Shown: piece after piece, positions 25,657-37,094 of the stretch
Layout: every line of letters begins with the position of its first letter
Numbering within the stretch: position 1 is the first letter of the stretch
Assembly (NCBI RefSeq): GCF_000969415.1
Contig: NZ_JZEX01000108.1
Span: forward strand, 1 to 64,000
Source: Devosia geojensis
GTDB taxonomy: Bacteria; Pseudomonadota; Alphaproteobacteria; Rhizobiales; Devosiaceae
Reading direction: 5' to 3'
Length of the DNA: 64,000 nucleotides
Notes under the pieces: model-generated
The model's database searches: none
What the model was told of the DNA's origin: nothing
Seen by the model: only the letters and a program-made list of their open reading frames with translations
Program-made: the position numbers and the translations under genes

Positions 25657-26723
25657 GCAACGTTCAGATCGAGCTGACCGGCGTCGACAAGCATTACGGG
25701 CAGTTCCATGCCTTGAAGGACATCAACCTCTCGATCGAAAAAGGAACCTTCGTTGCGCTCGTCGGCCCTTCGGGCTGCGGGAAGTCGACGCTCCTGCGCT
25801 CGCTGGCCGGACTGGAAACCATTACTGGCGGCACCATGAAGATCGCGGGCGAGGTGATGAACGACGTACCGCCACGAAAGCGCGACGTCGCCATGGTGTT
25901 CCAGAGCTACGCGCTCTATCCGCACATGCGGGTGGCCGAGAACCTCACCTACTCGCTGCGCCTCAAGGGCACGCCCAAGGAACAGGCGCTGGCCGCTGCC
26001 GAAGAAGTGGCGCGCACCACCGGTCTCTCGCACCTTCTCGGCCGTTTCCCGCGCGAGCTCTCGGGAGGCCAGCGCCAGCGTGTCGCCATGGGCCGGGCGA
26101 TCATCCGCCACCCCAAGGCGTTCCTGTTCGACGAGCCGCTCTCCAACCTCGATGCGGCGCTGCGCGTCCATATGAGGAAGGAGATCCGCGCCCTCCACGA
26201 CCGCCTGGGCGCCACCTCCGTCTATGTGACGCATGACCAGGTGGAGGCCATGACCATGGCCGACCGCGTGGTGGTGATGCGCGACGGGGTGATCGAGCAG
26301 GAGGGCGCTCCGCTCGAGCTCTACGACAAGCCGGCCAGCCGGTTCGTCGCCGGCTTCATCGGCTCGCCGGCGATGAACTTCGTGCCTGCGATGATCAGCG
26401 AGGACGGGCAGGCGGTCCTGTTGGACCTGCCCGACGCGCCGCGCCTGCCGATAGGGCGCGCGCTGGAACCAGGACGCAGGGTTTCGGCGGGGCTGCGCCC
26501 CGAACACCTGACGGTGACGAACGCTGAGACGGCGGCGCTGCGCCTGCCCGTCGGTGTTGTCGAATCGACCGGCTCGATGACGTACATCTCGAGCGGGACG
26601 GACCCCGAGATCACGGTGGTGATCCACGGCCGCAGCCCGCTCTCGGCCGGCGAGGTCATGGGCCTGACCATCGCGCCCGAGAACGTGCACCTCTTCGACG
26701 TCGAGAGCGAACGCGTCATATGA
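25653..26723 (+). CDS. CUT1 ABC importer ATPase, UgpC/MsmK-like (first system)
   Basis: 356 residues. Walker [10 protein letters not shown] at 38-46, signature [14 protein letters not shown], Walker [13 protein letters not shown], and a C-terminal TOBE-type regulatory domain from about residue 240 with GLRPEHLTV. It powers the permeases at 23879-25656 and could also serve other CUT1 systems, as MsmK-type ATPases do. Its stop lies 8 bp inside the convergent small ORF ending at 26716. Confidence 0.93.
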   Translation: MSNVQIELTGVDKHYGQFHALKDINLSIEKGTFVALVGPSGCGKSTLLRSLAGLETITGGTMKIAGEVMNDVPPRKRDVAMVFQSYALYPHMRVAENLTYSLRLKGTPKEQALAAAEEVARTTGLSHLLGRFPRELSGGQRQRVAMGRAIIRHPKAFLFDEPLSNLDAALRVHMRKEIRALHDRLGATSVYVTHDQVEAMTMADRVVVMRDGVIEQEGAPLELYDKPASRFVAGFIGSPAMNFVPAMISEDGQAVLLDLPDAPRLPIGRALEPGRRVSAGLRPEHLTVTNAETAALRLPVGVVESTGSMTYISSGTDPEITVVIHGRSPLSAGEVMGLTIAPENVHLFDVESERVI

Positions 26724-26910
26724 CGCTGTAGGCCAGCACGGAAATCAGCGGAACCAGCAGCACTGCGGCAACGGCGAGCCGGGTGACGCCGCCCAGGGCG
26801 GGCAGGCTCGTCGTAACTGTGCGGAAGTAGGCGTCCTCCATGTTCTCGCCCCGCGGTGGGCGTTTGAGGGCGTTGAGCTGCGATATGTGGCAGGCGAGCA
26901 GAAGGTCCAT
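26716..26910 (-). CDS. small hypothetical protein with one C-terminal membrane helix
   Basis: 64 residues. AAGGAG stands 7-8 bases before the ATG at 26910, a better site than most shadow frames have. The C-terminal third (LAVAAVLLVPLISVLAYSVI) is a plausible membrane helix; the N-terminal part is polar with an Arg/Pro cluster. It is divergent from the DGPF/ECF operon (start 27068), in a 157-bp shared region. I recognise no family. It could be an envelope-stress partner of the ECF sigma factor or a chance frame. Confidence 0.45.
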   Translation of the reverse strand: MDLLLACHISQLNALKRPPRGENMEDAYFRTVTTSLPALGGVTRLAVAAVLLVPLISVLAYSVI

Positions 26911-27067
26911 CGGTCATCTCCTTGCGAAAGGGTTCGCAATTGGCCGAATGCCCGAAGCTGTTTTCGACAGATGCCTTCGATGAAATGAAAGAAAAAATGC
27001 AGCCGACCGTGTCGAATGTGGCGCAGCCCGTTCGGCTAAGGGTATCGTTCACCCAAGGGAGGCACGC

Positions 27068-27430
27068 ATGAAATACATGTTCCTGATCTATCTTGACGAG
27101 GCCAAGTTCGCTCCGATGAGCCAGGACGAGCGCGACGGCTTCGTCAACGCCATGCTCGACTATGACGAGGAGCTGCGCGCGAGCGGCAACTACCTCATCT
27201 CCGAAGCCCTGAAGTTCCCGAGCGAGGCGATCACAGTGCGCACCTGGGATGGGAGCCTCTCGACCACCGATGGCCCATTCGCCGAGACCAAGGAGCACCT
27301 CTCCGGCTTCCACATCGTCGAAGCACGCGACCTCAACGAAGCCGTAGCGCTCGCCGCCCGCATGCCGCTCTCGCGCGTCGGCTCCATCGAGGTGCGGCCG
27401 ATCGACCATCTCGAAAGGATCGAGAAATGA
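27068..27430 (+). CDS. YCII/DGPF-domain protein (first copy)
   Basis: 120 residues, a single ferredoxin-like alpha/beta barrel of the YCII family. The signature DGPFAETKEHLSGFHI at about residues 68-83 contains the DGPF motif. The ATG follows AGGGAGGC. DGPF proteins are the conserved genomic partners of ECF42-type sigma factors; no signal peptide is present. It overlaps the next YCII gene by 4 bp. The molecular role of DGPF proteins is not established. Confidence 0.92.
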   Translation: MKYMFLIYLDEAKFAPMSQDERDGFVNAMLDYDEELRASGNYLISEALKFPSEAITVRTWDGSLSTTDGPFAETKEHLSGFHIVEARDLNEAVALAARMPLSRVGSIEVRPIDHLERIEK

Positions 27431-27777
27431 GGTTCCTCTGTCTGGTTTGCGCCGACTCCGAAATCGAAGCGACCCTTTCCAAGGAGGACTGGAAGGCGAT
27501 CGACCGCGATTCCATGGCCTATGACAAGCAGCTCGAGGCGCAGGGCAACTACATCCTCGCCGAGGCGCTGCAGCATACCGGCACCGCCGTGACCGTGCGC
27601 GTCCGCAAGGGCGAGGCGAGCGTGACTGACGGCCCCTATGTCGAGACCAAGGAGCACGTCGCCGGCTTCATTCTCGTCGAAGCGAAAGACATGGCCGAGG
27701 CTATCGAGATCGCCAAGGGCATTCCGCTCGCCCGCATTGGCGCCGTCGAGGTGCGCCCGATCATGGTCTGGCAGTGA
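27427..27777 (+). CDS. YCII/DGPF-domain protein (second copy)
   Basis: 116 residues. It has DGPYVETKEHVAGFIL, a variant of the DGPF motif with Tyr for Phe, and is clearly related to the preceding protein, presumably by duplication. It overlaps that gene by 4 bp, and the sigma factor starts one base after its stop codon, so all three are coupled. Confidence 0.9.
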   Translation: MRFLCLVCADSEIEATLSKEDWKAIDRDSMAYDKQLEAQGNYILAEALQHTGTAVTVRVRKGEASVTDGPYVETKEHVAGFILVEAKDMAEAIEIAKGIPLARIGAVEVRPIMVWQ

Positions 27778-27778
27778 G

Positions 27779-29050
27779 ATGGACGCGCCGGCGCCCATCC
27801 CGCGCGGCGGACTGATCGAAGGCGCCTATCGCGAACACTCGCGCAAGGTGCTCGCGACCCTCATCCGCCTCCTCGGCGATTTCGACCTCGCCGAGGAGGC
27901 GTTGCACGATGCGTTCGTGGCCGCCGCCGACCGCTGGCCGCGCGAGGGCGTGCCGGGCAATCCAAGCGCGTGGCTCGTCTCGGCCGGGCGCTTCCGCGCC
28001 ATCGACAAGCTGCGCCGTCGCGCCCGCTTCAGAGCCATGGAACCCGAACTTGCCGAGCAGATCGTCTCTGATGCGGAAGAGGGGGAGGAGATGGCGGACG
28101 CGGTCATCAAGGACGATCAGCTCCGGCTGATTTTCACCTGCTGCCACCCGGCGCTGCCGCAGCCGGCGCAGGTGGCGCTGACGCTGCGCGAGCTCTGCGG
28201 CCTGACGACGGAGGAGATCGCCCGCGCCTTTCTCGCCCGTCCGCCGGCTCTGGCGCAGCGGATCGTGCGGGCCAAGGCGAGGATCCGCGAGGAAAGAATC
28301 CCCTACGAGGTACCGGAGCTCTCGGCTTTGCCCGAGCGGCTGGATGCGGTGCTGCGCGTCATCTATCTCGTCTACAACGAGGGCTATTCGGCTCATTCCG
28401 GCACGGAATTGATCCGCGCCGACCTTTCCGCCGAGGCGGTGCGGCTCGGCCGGCTGATGCTCGACCTGTTGCCGCAGGGCGAGACCATGGGGTTGCTCGC
28501 GCTCATGCTTCTCCACGACTCGCGTCGTGACGCGCGCACGACCCCGGACGGCGAGGTGATCCTGCTTGCCGACCAGGACCGCACGCTCTGGGACAGGGCG
28601 CTGATCGAAGAAGGCTTTGGCCTCATAGACCGGGCGTTCGCCACCCGCCAGATCGGGCCCTATACGCTTCAGGCCGCCATCGCCGCCGTCCACACGCGGG
28701 CTCGGACCGCCGACGAGACGGATTGGGGCGAGATCGTCGGGCTCTACGACGTATTGATGCGCGCCTCGCCCTCGCCGGTCGTGCGGCTCAATCGCGCTGT
28801 GGCGGTGGGTATGCACCAGGGGCCGCAGGCCGGCCTTGCGCTGGTCAATGCGCTGCTGGAGGAGGGGGACCTCTCCGACTACCACCTGACCTACGCCGCC
28901 CAGGCCGATTTCTATCGCCGGGCCGGCGACAAGCCTGCTGCCCGGCAGGCTTATGAGCAGGCACTGGAGCTGGCGTTGCAGGAACCGGAGCGACGGTTCC
29001 TGCAGAAGCGGTTGCAGGAGTTGGGGGAGGGTGGCGGCGGCACCAGCTAG
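27779..29050 (+). CDS. ECF RNA polymerase sigma factor, ECF42-like with long C-terminal extension
   Basis: 423 residues. Sigma2 (about 15-85, DFDLAEEALHDAFVAAADRW) and sigma4 (about 125-180, LTLRELCGLTTEEIARAFL) are followed by some 240 residues with helical repeats, including PSPVVRLNRAVAVGM and FYRRAGDKPAARQAYEQAL, as in ECF42. The start ATG lies one base after the YCII stop. No anti-sigma gene is adjacent, consistent with known ECF42 systems in which the extension itself and DGPF partners are involved. Targets are probably the DGPF genes themselves, judged from the family. Confidence 0.9.
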   Translation: MDAPAPIPRGGLIEGAYREHSRKVLATLIRLLGDFDLAEEALHDAFVAAADRWPREGVPGNPSAWLVSAGRFRAIDKLRRRARFRAMEPELAEQIVSDAEEGEEMADAVIKDDQLRLIFTCCHPALPQPAQVALTLRELCGLTTEEIARAFLARPPALAQRIVRAKARIREERIPYEVPELSALPERLDAVLRVIYLVYNEGYSAHSGTELIRADLSAEAVRLGRLMLDLLPQGETMGLLALMLLHDSRRDARTTPDGEVILLADQDRTLWDRALIEEGFGLIDRAFATRQIGPYTLQAAIAAVHTRARTADETDWGEIVGLYDVLMRASPSPVVRLNRAVAVGMHQGPQAGLALVNALLEEGDLSDYHLTYAAQADFYRRAGDKPAARQAYEQALELALQEPERRFLQKRLQELGEGGGGTS

Positions 29051-29089
29051 CACACGCTTGGGTGGTCCCGTATTCGCCCCAATCACCGA

Positions 29090-29304
29090 CTGTCATCCCG
29101 GCGAAAGCCGGGACCCAGTACACACCGGCCCGTCGGCTTTGGCGCAACGATTCCCTCGCAGGTTCGCGTCCGCGAAGCGGGTTACTTTTTCGGTACGGCA
29201 AACAGAGGCACCCGCTTTCGCGTGAATGCCCCGGTGAGGTGGAAGCATCGTCGGGGACGGCACCGGCGTCGTTTACTGGGTCCCGGCTTTCGCCGGGATG
29301 ACAG
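29090..29304. repeat. complete composite repeat, family A, with 31-bp terminal inverted repeats
   Basis: The left arm (29090-29120, beginning CTGTCATCCCGG and ending CCCAGTA) and the right arm (29274-29304) are perfect 31-bp inverted copies. Each arm folds on itself (CCCGGCgaaaGCCGGG). A degraded inner module lies between (AACAGAGGCACCCGCTTTCG near 29201). Together with the operators it fills the 29051-29557 gap; no gene is seen. Confidence 0.88.
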
Positions 29305-29402
29305 CCAGTGAGTTGGGGGTGAACGATGCTCAAACACGCGCATTGGGGCAGATGCCTTCCCAGAGACCCCTTGTCAGCCGTTCGTGCCTATGCCATTTTC
29401 CC

Positions 29403-29497
29403 TTCGGAAAAGCTTTTCCGAATCCGTTCCCTGACATCCGACGCGCTTGAGGAGGCACCCGTCGGTGAGTTCGGGCAAGCTCGGGAAAAGCTTTTCC
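29403..29497. promoter_or_regulatory. twin long palindromes, LacI-type operators
   Basis: TTCGGAAAAGCTTTTCCGAA (29403-29422) is a perfect 20-bp palindrome. A second copy of the core GGAAAAGCTTTTCC lies at 29484-29497. Centres are 78 bp apart. The GC-centred symmetry suits a LacI-family protein; the regulator at 32765-33841 in the same operon is the best candidate. Confidence 0.75.
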
Positions 29498-29557
29498 GAA
29501 AACATGCGCGGGAGGAGCATGGCGAGGGGCCATGCCGCGCACCAAGGGAGGAATTCA

Positions 29558-30808
29558 ATGAGACGTTCCAAGATGCTGGCCGTCGCGCTGCCGCTTGCGG
29601 TGGGGCTGGCCGGCCTGATGACCACGACTGTTTTTGCCCAGAACCTGTCAATGTGGGTGCGCGAAAGCGCTGCCGATCCGGGCAAGCTCATGGTGGACCT
29701 GTGGAACCAGACCCACGAGGCCCAGATCGAGCTGACCGCCATCCCCGACAACCAGCTCGTCACCAAGCTCGCGACGAGCGTGCGGGCAGGGGATGCGCCT
29801 GACCTCATCTCGTTCGACCTCATTTACATGCCCGACTTCATGCGCGCCGGGTTCCTGGCGGACCTGACCGAGCAGCTGCAGGCCGACCCCAACTACGAGA
29901 CCCACATCCAGGCCTATAAGGACATCGCCACTTACGAGGACCGCATCTACGGCGTCGGCTTCACGCCGGACGTGTCGATCCTCGTCTGGAACAAGGAGCT
30001 GTTCCGGCAGGCGGGGCTCGACCCGGAAGTGCCGCCCAAAACCATCTACGAGATCCACGATATGGCGACCCAGATCGGTGCGCTCGGAGACGACACCTAC
30101 GGCTTCTACTTCGCCGGCTCATGCCCCGGCTGCAACATCTTCGTGACTTCCCCGCTGATGGTGGCGGGCGGCGCGCACATCCTGCCGCGCAACGGCGAGG
30201 ACGCCGCGCTCGAAGGCGATGCGATCCGCGAGGTGCTCGACCAATACCGGCAGATGTGGGAGGAGGGGCTCATCCCCGAGGCCGCCGAGGTCGACGCGGG
30301 CGAGAACTTCGTTTCCGCCTTCACCGCCGGCAATGTCGGCATCGCCGGCACGGGCGGGTTCCTGCTTTCGCTGATGGAGCGGCAGTTCCCCGATTTCGAC
30401 TATGGCGTGACGCTCCTGCCCGGCCTCGAGGAAGGCCAAGTCTCCGGGTTCGTGGGCGGCGACGTGGTCGCGATCCCTACCGGCGGCGCCAATGAAGAGG
30501 TTGCGCGCGAGTTCGTCACCTGGGTGCTCTCGGATGAAGCCCAGCTCGAAGGACTCGCCAAGAACTCGATCCTGACCACGCGCACCGACCTTGCCGACAA
30601 CGAGTATTTCGCCGGCAACGAGAAGGTGCAGGCGACGGCGCAGGCGCTGGAAGCCGGTTACGTGCCGTGGGTGTTCCGCTTCGCCGACATGGTCAACTCG
30701 GACTCGAGCCCGTGGATCAACATGCTCCAGCGCGCCATCTTCGATGGCGACGTCGACGGGGCGATCGAAGAAGCGCGGGCACGCATGCTCGAGATCGCCA
30801 GCCAGTAG
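29558..30808 (+). CDS. CUT1 ABC importer sugar-binding protein (arabinofuranoside system)
   Basis: 416 residues; the ATG at 29558 follows AAGGGAGG. Sec signal to about residue 28 (cleavage after VFAQ), then an SBP_bac_1 fold: GDAPDLISFDLIYMPDFMR near residue 80 and GNVGIAGTGGFLLS later. A CPGC pair in SCPGCNIF is uncommon in this family and might form a disulphide. It is the first gene of the GH127 operon, so its ligand is probably an arabinose-containing oligosaccharide. It is followed by a hairpin and a family B repeat before the permease genes. Confidence 0.9.
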   Translation: MRRSKMLAVALPLAVGLAGLMTTTVFAQNLSMWVRESAADPGKLMVDLWNQTHEAQIELTAIPDNQLVTKLATSVRAGDAPDLISFDLIYMPDFMRAGFLADLTEQLQADPNYETHIQAYKDIATYEDRIYGVGFTPDVSILVWNKELFRQAGLDPEVPPKTIYEIHDMATQIGALGDDTYGFYFAGSCPGCNIFVTSPLMVAGGAHILPRNGEDAALEGDAIREVLDQYRQMWEEGLIPEAAEVDAGENFVSAFTAGNVGIAGTGGFLLSLMERQFPDFDYGVTLLPGLEEGQVSGFVGGDVVAIPTGGANEEVAREFVTWVLSDEAQLEGLAKNSILTTRTDLADNEYFAGNEKVQATAQALEAGYVPWVFRFADMVNSDSSPWINMLQRAIFDGDVDGAIEEARARMLEIASQ

Positions 30809-30846
30809 GGAGTGAAAGCCGGAATACCGTAGACTCCTCACCCCGG

Positions 30847-30871
30847 AAAGTTCCCCTGAACAGGGAACTTT
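30847..30871 (+). terminator. intercistronic hairpin after binding-protein gene
   Basis: AAAGTTCCC and GGGAACTTT pair perfectly (9 bp) around a 7-base loop, 38 bp after the binding-protein stop. No T-run follows. It is immediately followed by a family B repeat. Confidence 0.6.
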
Positions 30872-30872
30872 C

Positions 30873-30961
30873 TACCCTCTCTCACTAGGGGAGAGGGTAG
30901 GGCGAGACACCCCTCCCTTCTCCCCTTGTGGGAGAAGGTGCCCGAAAGGCGGATGAGGGGG
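30873..30961. repeat. CT/GA-rich palindromic repeat, family B
   Basis: ACCCTCTCTCACTAGGGGAG and CTTCTCCCCTTGTGGGAGAA are adjoining hairpins ending GGCGGATGAGGGGG, a near copy of 10535-10621. It lies between binding-protein and permease genes on the transcribed strand. Confidence 0.8.
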
Positions 30962-30981
30962 AGGCCGGCAAGGAAACCACA

Positions 30982-31857
30982 ATGCTCTCCACCAACAACA
31001 AATATGTCGGGTTGCTCTACCTTTCACCGGCGCTACTGTTCGTGGCGGTGTTCGTGTTCTATCCGCTCGTCCAGCTCATCATGATCTCGATGACGAGCGA
31101 GTCCCTGCTCGGCGGCGGCGAGTTCGTCTGGTTCGACAATTACCTGCTCGCCTTTTCGGATCGCTCGTTCTGGATGTCGTTCTGGTTCACGGTGCGCTAC
31201 ACCCTCATCATCACGCCCATCCTGATGATCCTCGGTTTCCTGCTGGCGCTCTTGACCATGCAGAATCGGCCGCTCGCGCAACTGACGCGCGGCGTGGTGT
31301 TCCTGCCGGTGGTGATCGGGCTGGCCAGCTCGAGCCTGCTCTGGGTCTGGCTCTTCAACCAGCAGGTGGGCCTCTTCAACAAGGCGCTGGTCGACCTCGG
31401 CGTCATCGAGGAGCCGCTCGTCTGGTTCAACCGGGCCAATCTGGGCATGACGGCGGTCATTGTCTCGGTGGTCTGGAAGGTCGTCGGCTTCGGCATGATC
31501 ATCATGCTCTCGGGCATGCAATCGATCAGCCACGAGGTGGTCGAGGCATCGATGATCGACGGGGCGAGCTATTGGCAGCGGGTCCGCAAGATCATCCTGC
31601 CACTGAGCGCCAGGGCGATCCTGCTGGCAACGCTCATCAGCGCCATCGGCTCGATGCTGGCCTTCGACCAGTTCTATCTGATGACGCGCGGCGCTCCGCG
31701 CGGACAGACGTTCACTTCCGTCTACTGGATTTACCAGAACTCCTTCGTCTACTTCAAACTGGGCTATGGCAGCGCGCTCTCGATCATCCTGATGGTCGTC
31801 ATCATGGCGGGCGCGGCCCTGCAGATCACGCTGCAACGCCGGGGAGAAACGGCATGA
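30982..31857 (+). CDS. CUT1 ABC importer permease, MalF-like (arabinofuranoside system)
   Basis: 291 residues, six predicted membrane helices. The start at 30982 begins MLSTNNKYVGLLYLSPALL just before the first helix. The EAA loop reads EASMIDGASYWQRVRKIILP near residue 193. It overlaps the next permease gene by 4 bp. Confidence 0.92.
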   Translation: MLSTNNKYVGLLYLSPALLFVAVFVFYPLVQLIMISMTSESLLGGGEFVWFDNYLLAFSDRSFWMSFWFTVRYTLIITPILMILGFLLALLTMQNRPLAQLTRGVVFLPVVIGLASSSLLWVWLFNQQVGLFNKALVDLGVIEEPLVWFNRANLGMTAVIVSVVWKVVGFGMIIMLSGMQSISHEVVEASMIDGASYWQRVRKIILPLSARAILLATLISAIGSMLAFDQFYLMTRGAPRGQTFTSVYWIYQNSFVYFKLGYGSALSIILMVVIMAGAALQITLQRRGETA

Positions 31858-32750
31858 CCGACCTTGCTTCCCCCGCCACCAACATCACCACCGGCACGAC
31901 CGATGCCCGCGTCGTCGGCGGTAGCCGGGCTGTCGGCTATCTCGTCGGAGCGCTGTGCCTCGCCATCATCGCCTTGATGCTGGTGCCGCTGGTGCTCTCG
32001 TTCCTCGCTTCGCTCAAACCTCCGGCCGAGGCGGCCGCGGTGCCGCCGGAATACCTGCCGCGCTCGCTCAGCCTCGAGAACTACCGAACGGTCGCCACCT
32101 ATCAGGCAGGACTGTGGACTTACGTCGCCAACAGCCTCGTCGTTGCGGCCCTGACCATCCTCTTCTGCCTGGCGCTCTCGGTGCCGGCCGGCTACGCGCT
32201 GGCGCGCTATGCGATCCCGTTCAAGGAGGTGTTCTTCCTCTTGATCCTCGCCAGCATGATGATCCCCTACCAGGCCATGCTGACGCCGCTCTACCTCATG
32301 TTCTCGTCGCTGAAGCTGACCAACACCCATGTCGGCCTCGCCATCGTCCACACCATCCTGCAGCTGCCGTTCTCGGTCTACCTCATGCGCAACAGCTTCG
32401 AGGCGATCCCGCGCGAGCTGGAGGAGGCGGCGGTTATGGACGGGTGCACGAGCATGCAGATCCTGCGCCGCGTCTTCCTGCCGCTGGTGCTGCCCGGCAT
32501 GATCACCGTCTCGCTCTTTGCCTTCATCAGCTCGTGGAACGAGTTCATCGCCGCGCTCATCTTCATGAGCCGCGAGACGAGCTTCACCGTGCCGGTGATG
32601 CTGACGGGCGTCTCGACCGGCATTTTCGGCGTTGTCGACTGGGGCGCATTGCAGGCCGGCGTCATCGTCTCGGTCATCCCCTGCGTCGGCGTCTACCTGC
32701 TGCTGCAGCGCTATTACGTCTCCGGGCTCCTCAGTGGAGCGGTGAAGTAA
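31854..32750 (+). CDS. CUT1 ABC importer permease, MalG-like (arabinofuranoside system)
   Basis: 298 residues, six predicted membrane helices after a polar N terminus of about 25 residues. The EAA loop is EEAAVMDGCTSMQILRRVFL near residue 190. It partners with the product of 30982-31857; the matching ATPase is probably 35799-36878 at the end of the operon. The next gene, a LacI regulator, starts 14 bp after its stop. Confidence 0.92.
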   Translation: MTDLASPATNITTGTTDARVVGGSRAVGYLVGALCLAIIALMLVPLVLSFLASLKPPAEAAAVPPEYLPRSLSLENYRTVATYQAGLWTYVANSLVVAALTILFCLALSVPAGYALARYAIPFKEVFFLLILASMMIPYQAMLTPLYLMFSSLKLTNTHVGLAIVHTILQLPFSVYLMRNSFEAIPRELEEAAVMDGCTSMQILRRVFLPLVLPGMITVSLFAFISSWNEFIAALIFMSRETSFTVPVMLTGVSTGIFGVVDWGALQAGVIVSVIPCVGVYLLLQRYYVSGLLSGAVK

Positions 32751-32764
32751 CCGGATCGTTGCGT

Positions 32765-33841
32765 ATGGATAAGTCTCGGCCTGAAGCACCACCCACCACG
32801 CGTCCCGACCGCACCCAGCGGTCGGGACCGACCATCCGCGACGTGGCACGCGCGGCGGGGGTGAGCATCGGCACGGTCTCCAAGGCCCTCAACAACGCCG
32901 GCAGCCTCAAGCAGGAGACGCGCGAGCGCGTGACCGAAGCGGCCCGCTCGCTGGGCTTCCGCCCGAACGACCTGGCGCAGGCGCTGCACCGGGGCCAGAG
33001 CTTTACCGTCGGCCTCATCTCCAACGACAGCTTCGGTCGCTTCACCATGCCGATCCTCGAAGGGCTCGAAAGCGTGCTCTACGAGGAGCGGATAGCGGTC
33101 TTCATGTGCAACGCCACCGACGACCCCGAGCGCGAGCGCCAGCACATTGAACAGCTGATGGGCAAACGCGTCGACGGATTGGTGTTCACCGCCCGCCGCG
33201 CCGACAAGCGGCCGAACCTAGGCGTCGATCTCGCGGGTCTCCCCACCGTCTTCGTCTTTTCGCAGAGCGACGATCCGCACTCGTTCTGCCTGCTGCCGGA
33301 CGACGAGGGCGGAGCCTACCTCGGCGCGGCGCACCTCATCACCAACGGACGCCGCCGCATCGCGCATGTCACCGGGCCCGAGAGGTTCGAAGCTGTGCAG
33401 TTGCGCCGCGACGGCTGCCGCAAGGCGTTGGCCGACGCAGGTGTGCCGATCCGCTCGAACTGGTTCCTCAGCGGCGAATGGTCGGAAAGCTGGGGCCGGC
33501 AGGCCGTTGACATCCTCTTTGACGATCCGGACGATGTGCCGGACGGCATCCTCGCCGGCAACGACCAGATCGCCCGCGGCATCCTCGATGCGCTGCGCGA
33601 TCGCGGCATCGACGTGCCCGGCGCCGTCGGCGTCGTCGGCTTCGACAACTGGGGCGTGATGGCCGAGGCCGCCCGCCCGACGCTGACGAGCATCGACATG
33701 AACCTCAACGCGCTGGGGCAAGAGGCCGGCCGGCGCATCCTCGCCATGATCGGCGGCAAGCGCTTTTCCGGCGTCGAACGGCTGCCCTGCACTCTGGTGG
33801 TGCGGGAAAGCTGCGGCGCCAAATCCAAGACAACAGCTTGA
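32765..33841 (+). CDS. LacI-family transcriptional regulator (GH127 operon)
   Basis: 358 residues. A disordered, Pro/Arg-rich extension of about 20 residues precedes the helix-turn-helix IRDVARAAGVSIGTVSKALN (about 24-43). The effector domain follows, with a YLGAAHLITNGRRRIAHVTG segment. The gene lies inside the importer operon, so it is expressed together with its presumed targets and probably regulates the twin palindromes at 29403-29497, giving feedback control. Confidence 0.9.
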   Translation: MDKSRPEAPPTTRPDRTQRSGPTIRDVARAAGVSIGTVSKALNNAGSLKQETRERVTEAARSLGFRPNDLAQALHRGQSFTVGLISNDSFGRFTMPILEGLESVLYEERIAVFMCNATDDPERERQHIEQLMGKRVDGLVFTARRADKRPNLGVDLAGLPTVFVFSQSDDPHSFCLLPDDEGGAYLGAAHLITNGRRRIAHVTGPERFEAVQLRRDGCRKALADAGVPIRSNWFLSGEWSESWGRQAVDILFDDPDDVPDGILAGNDQIARGILDALRDRGIDVPGAVGVVGFDNWGVMAEAARPTLTSIDMNLNALGQEAGRRILAMIGGKRFSGVERLPCTLVVRESCGAKSKTTA

Positions 33842-33860
33842 AAAGGGCAGGAGTATCTGA

Positions 33861-35771
<1,911 letters not shown>

Positions 35772-35798
35772 GGGCGTACGCCGGGGAGGGAGGAAACC

Positions 35799-36878
<1,080 letters not shown>

Positions 36879-36922
36879 CTGCCGCGCCGCCCTTGTGGTT
36901 CGAGGCTGCACTCGGCAGACAA

Positions 36923-37053
36923 GGCCTCCTCACCCGGCGCTGCGCGTCGACCTCTCCCCCGAAGGGAGAGGTGAAGAGAGGCACTACGCCGCACCGCGCG
37001 CCACCTCTCCCTGGGGGGAGAGATCGGCTCCGCAGGAGCCGGGTGAGGAGGCC
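36923..37053. repeat. family B-like element with perfect 16-bp terminal inverted repeats
   Basis: GGCCTCCTCACCCGGC (36923-36938) and GCCGGGTGAGGAGGCC (37038-37053) flank inner hairpins (CCTCTCCCccgaaGGGAGAGG and CTCTCCCTggggGGAGAG). It stands between the convergent ATPase and GntR genes, where it could act as a two-way terminator. Confidence 0.8.
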
Positions 37054-37094
37054 TTCACATTTTTTTGCCGCGTGACCGCAGACCTGCGCAGCGC

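Noticed and set aside
29090-29304. An insertion sequence
   Set aside because: The element has long terminal inverted repeats but is only 215 bp and codes for no transposase. It could be a MITE, but target duplications could not be confirmed.
30837-30963. A break in the operon between the binding-protein and permease genes at the repeat
   Set aside because: Gene order, strand and function continue across the repeat, and the other importers in the window also have a folded element at this position.
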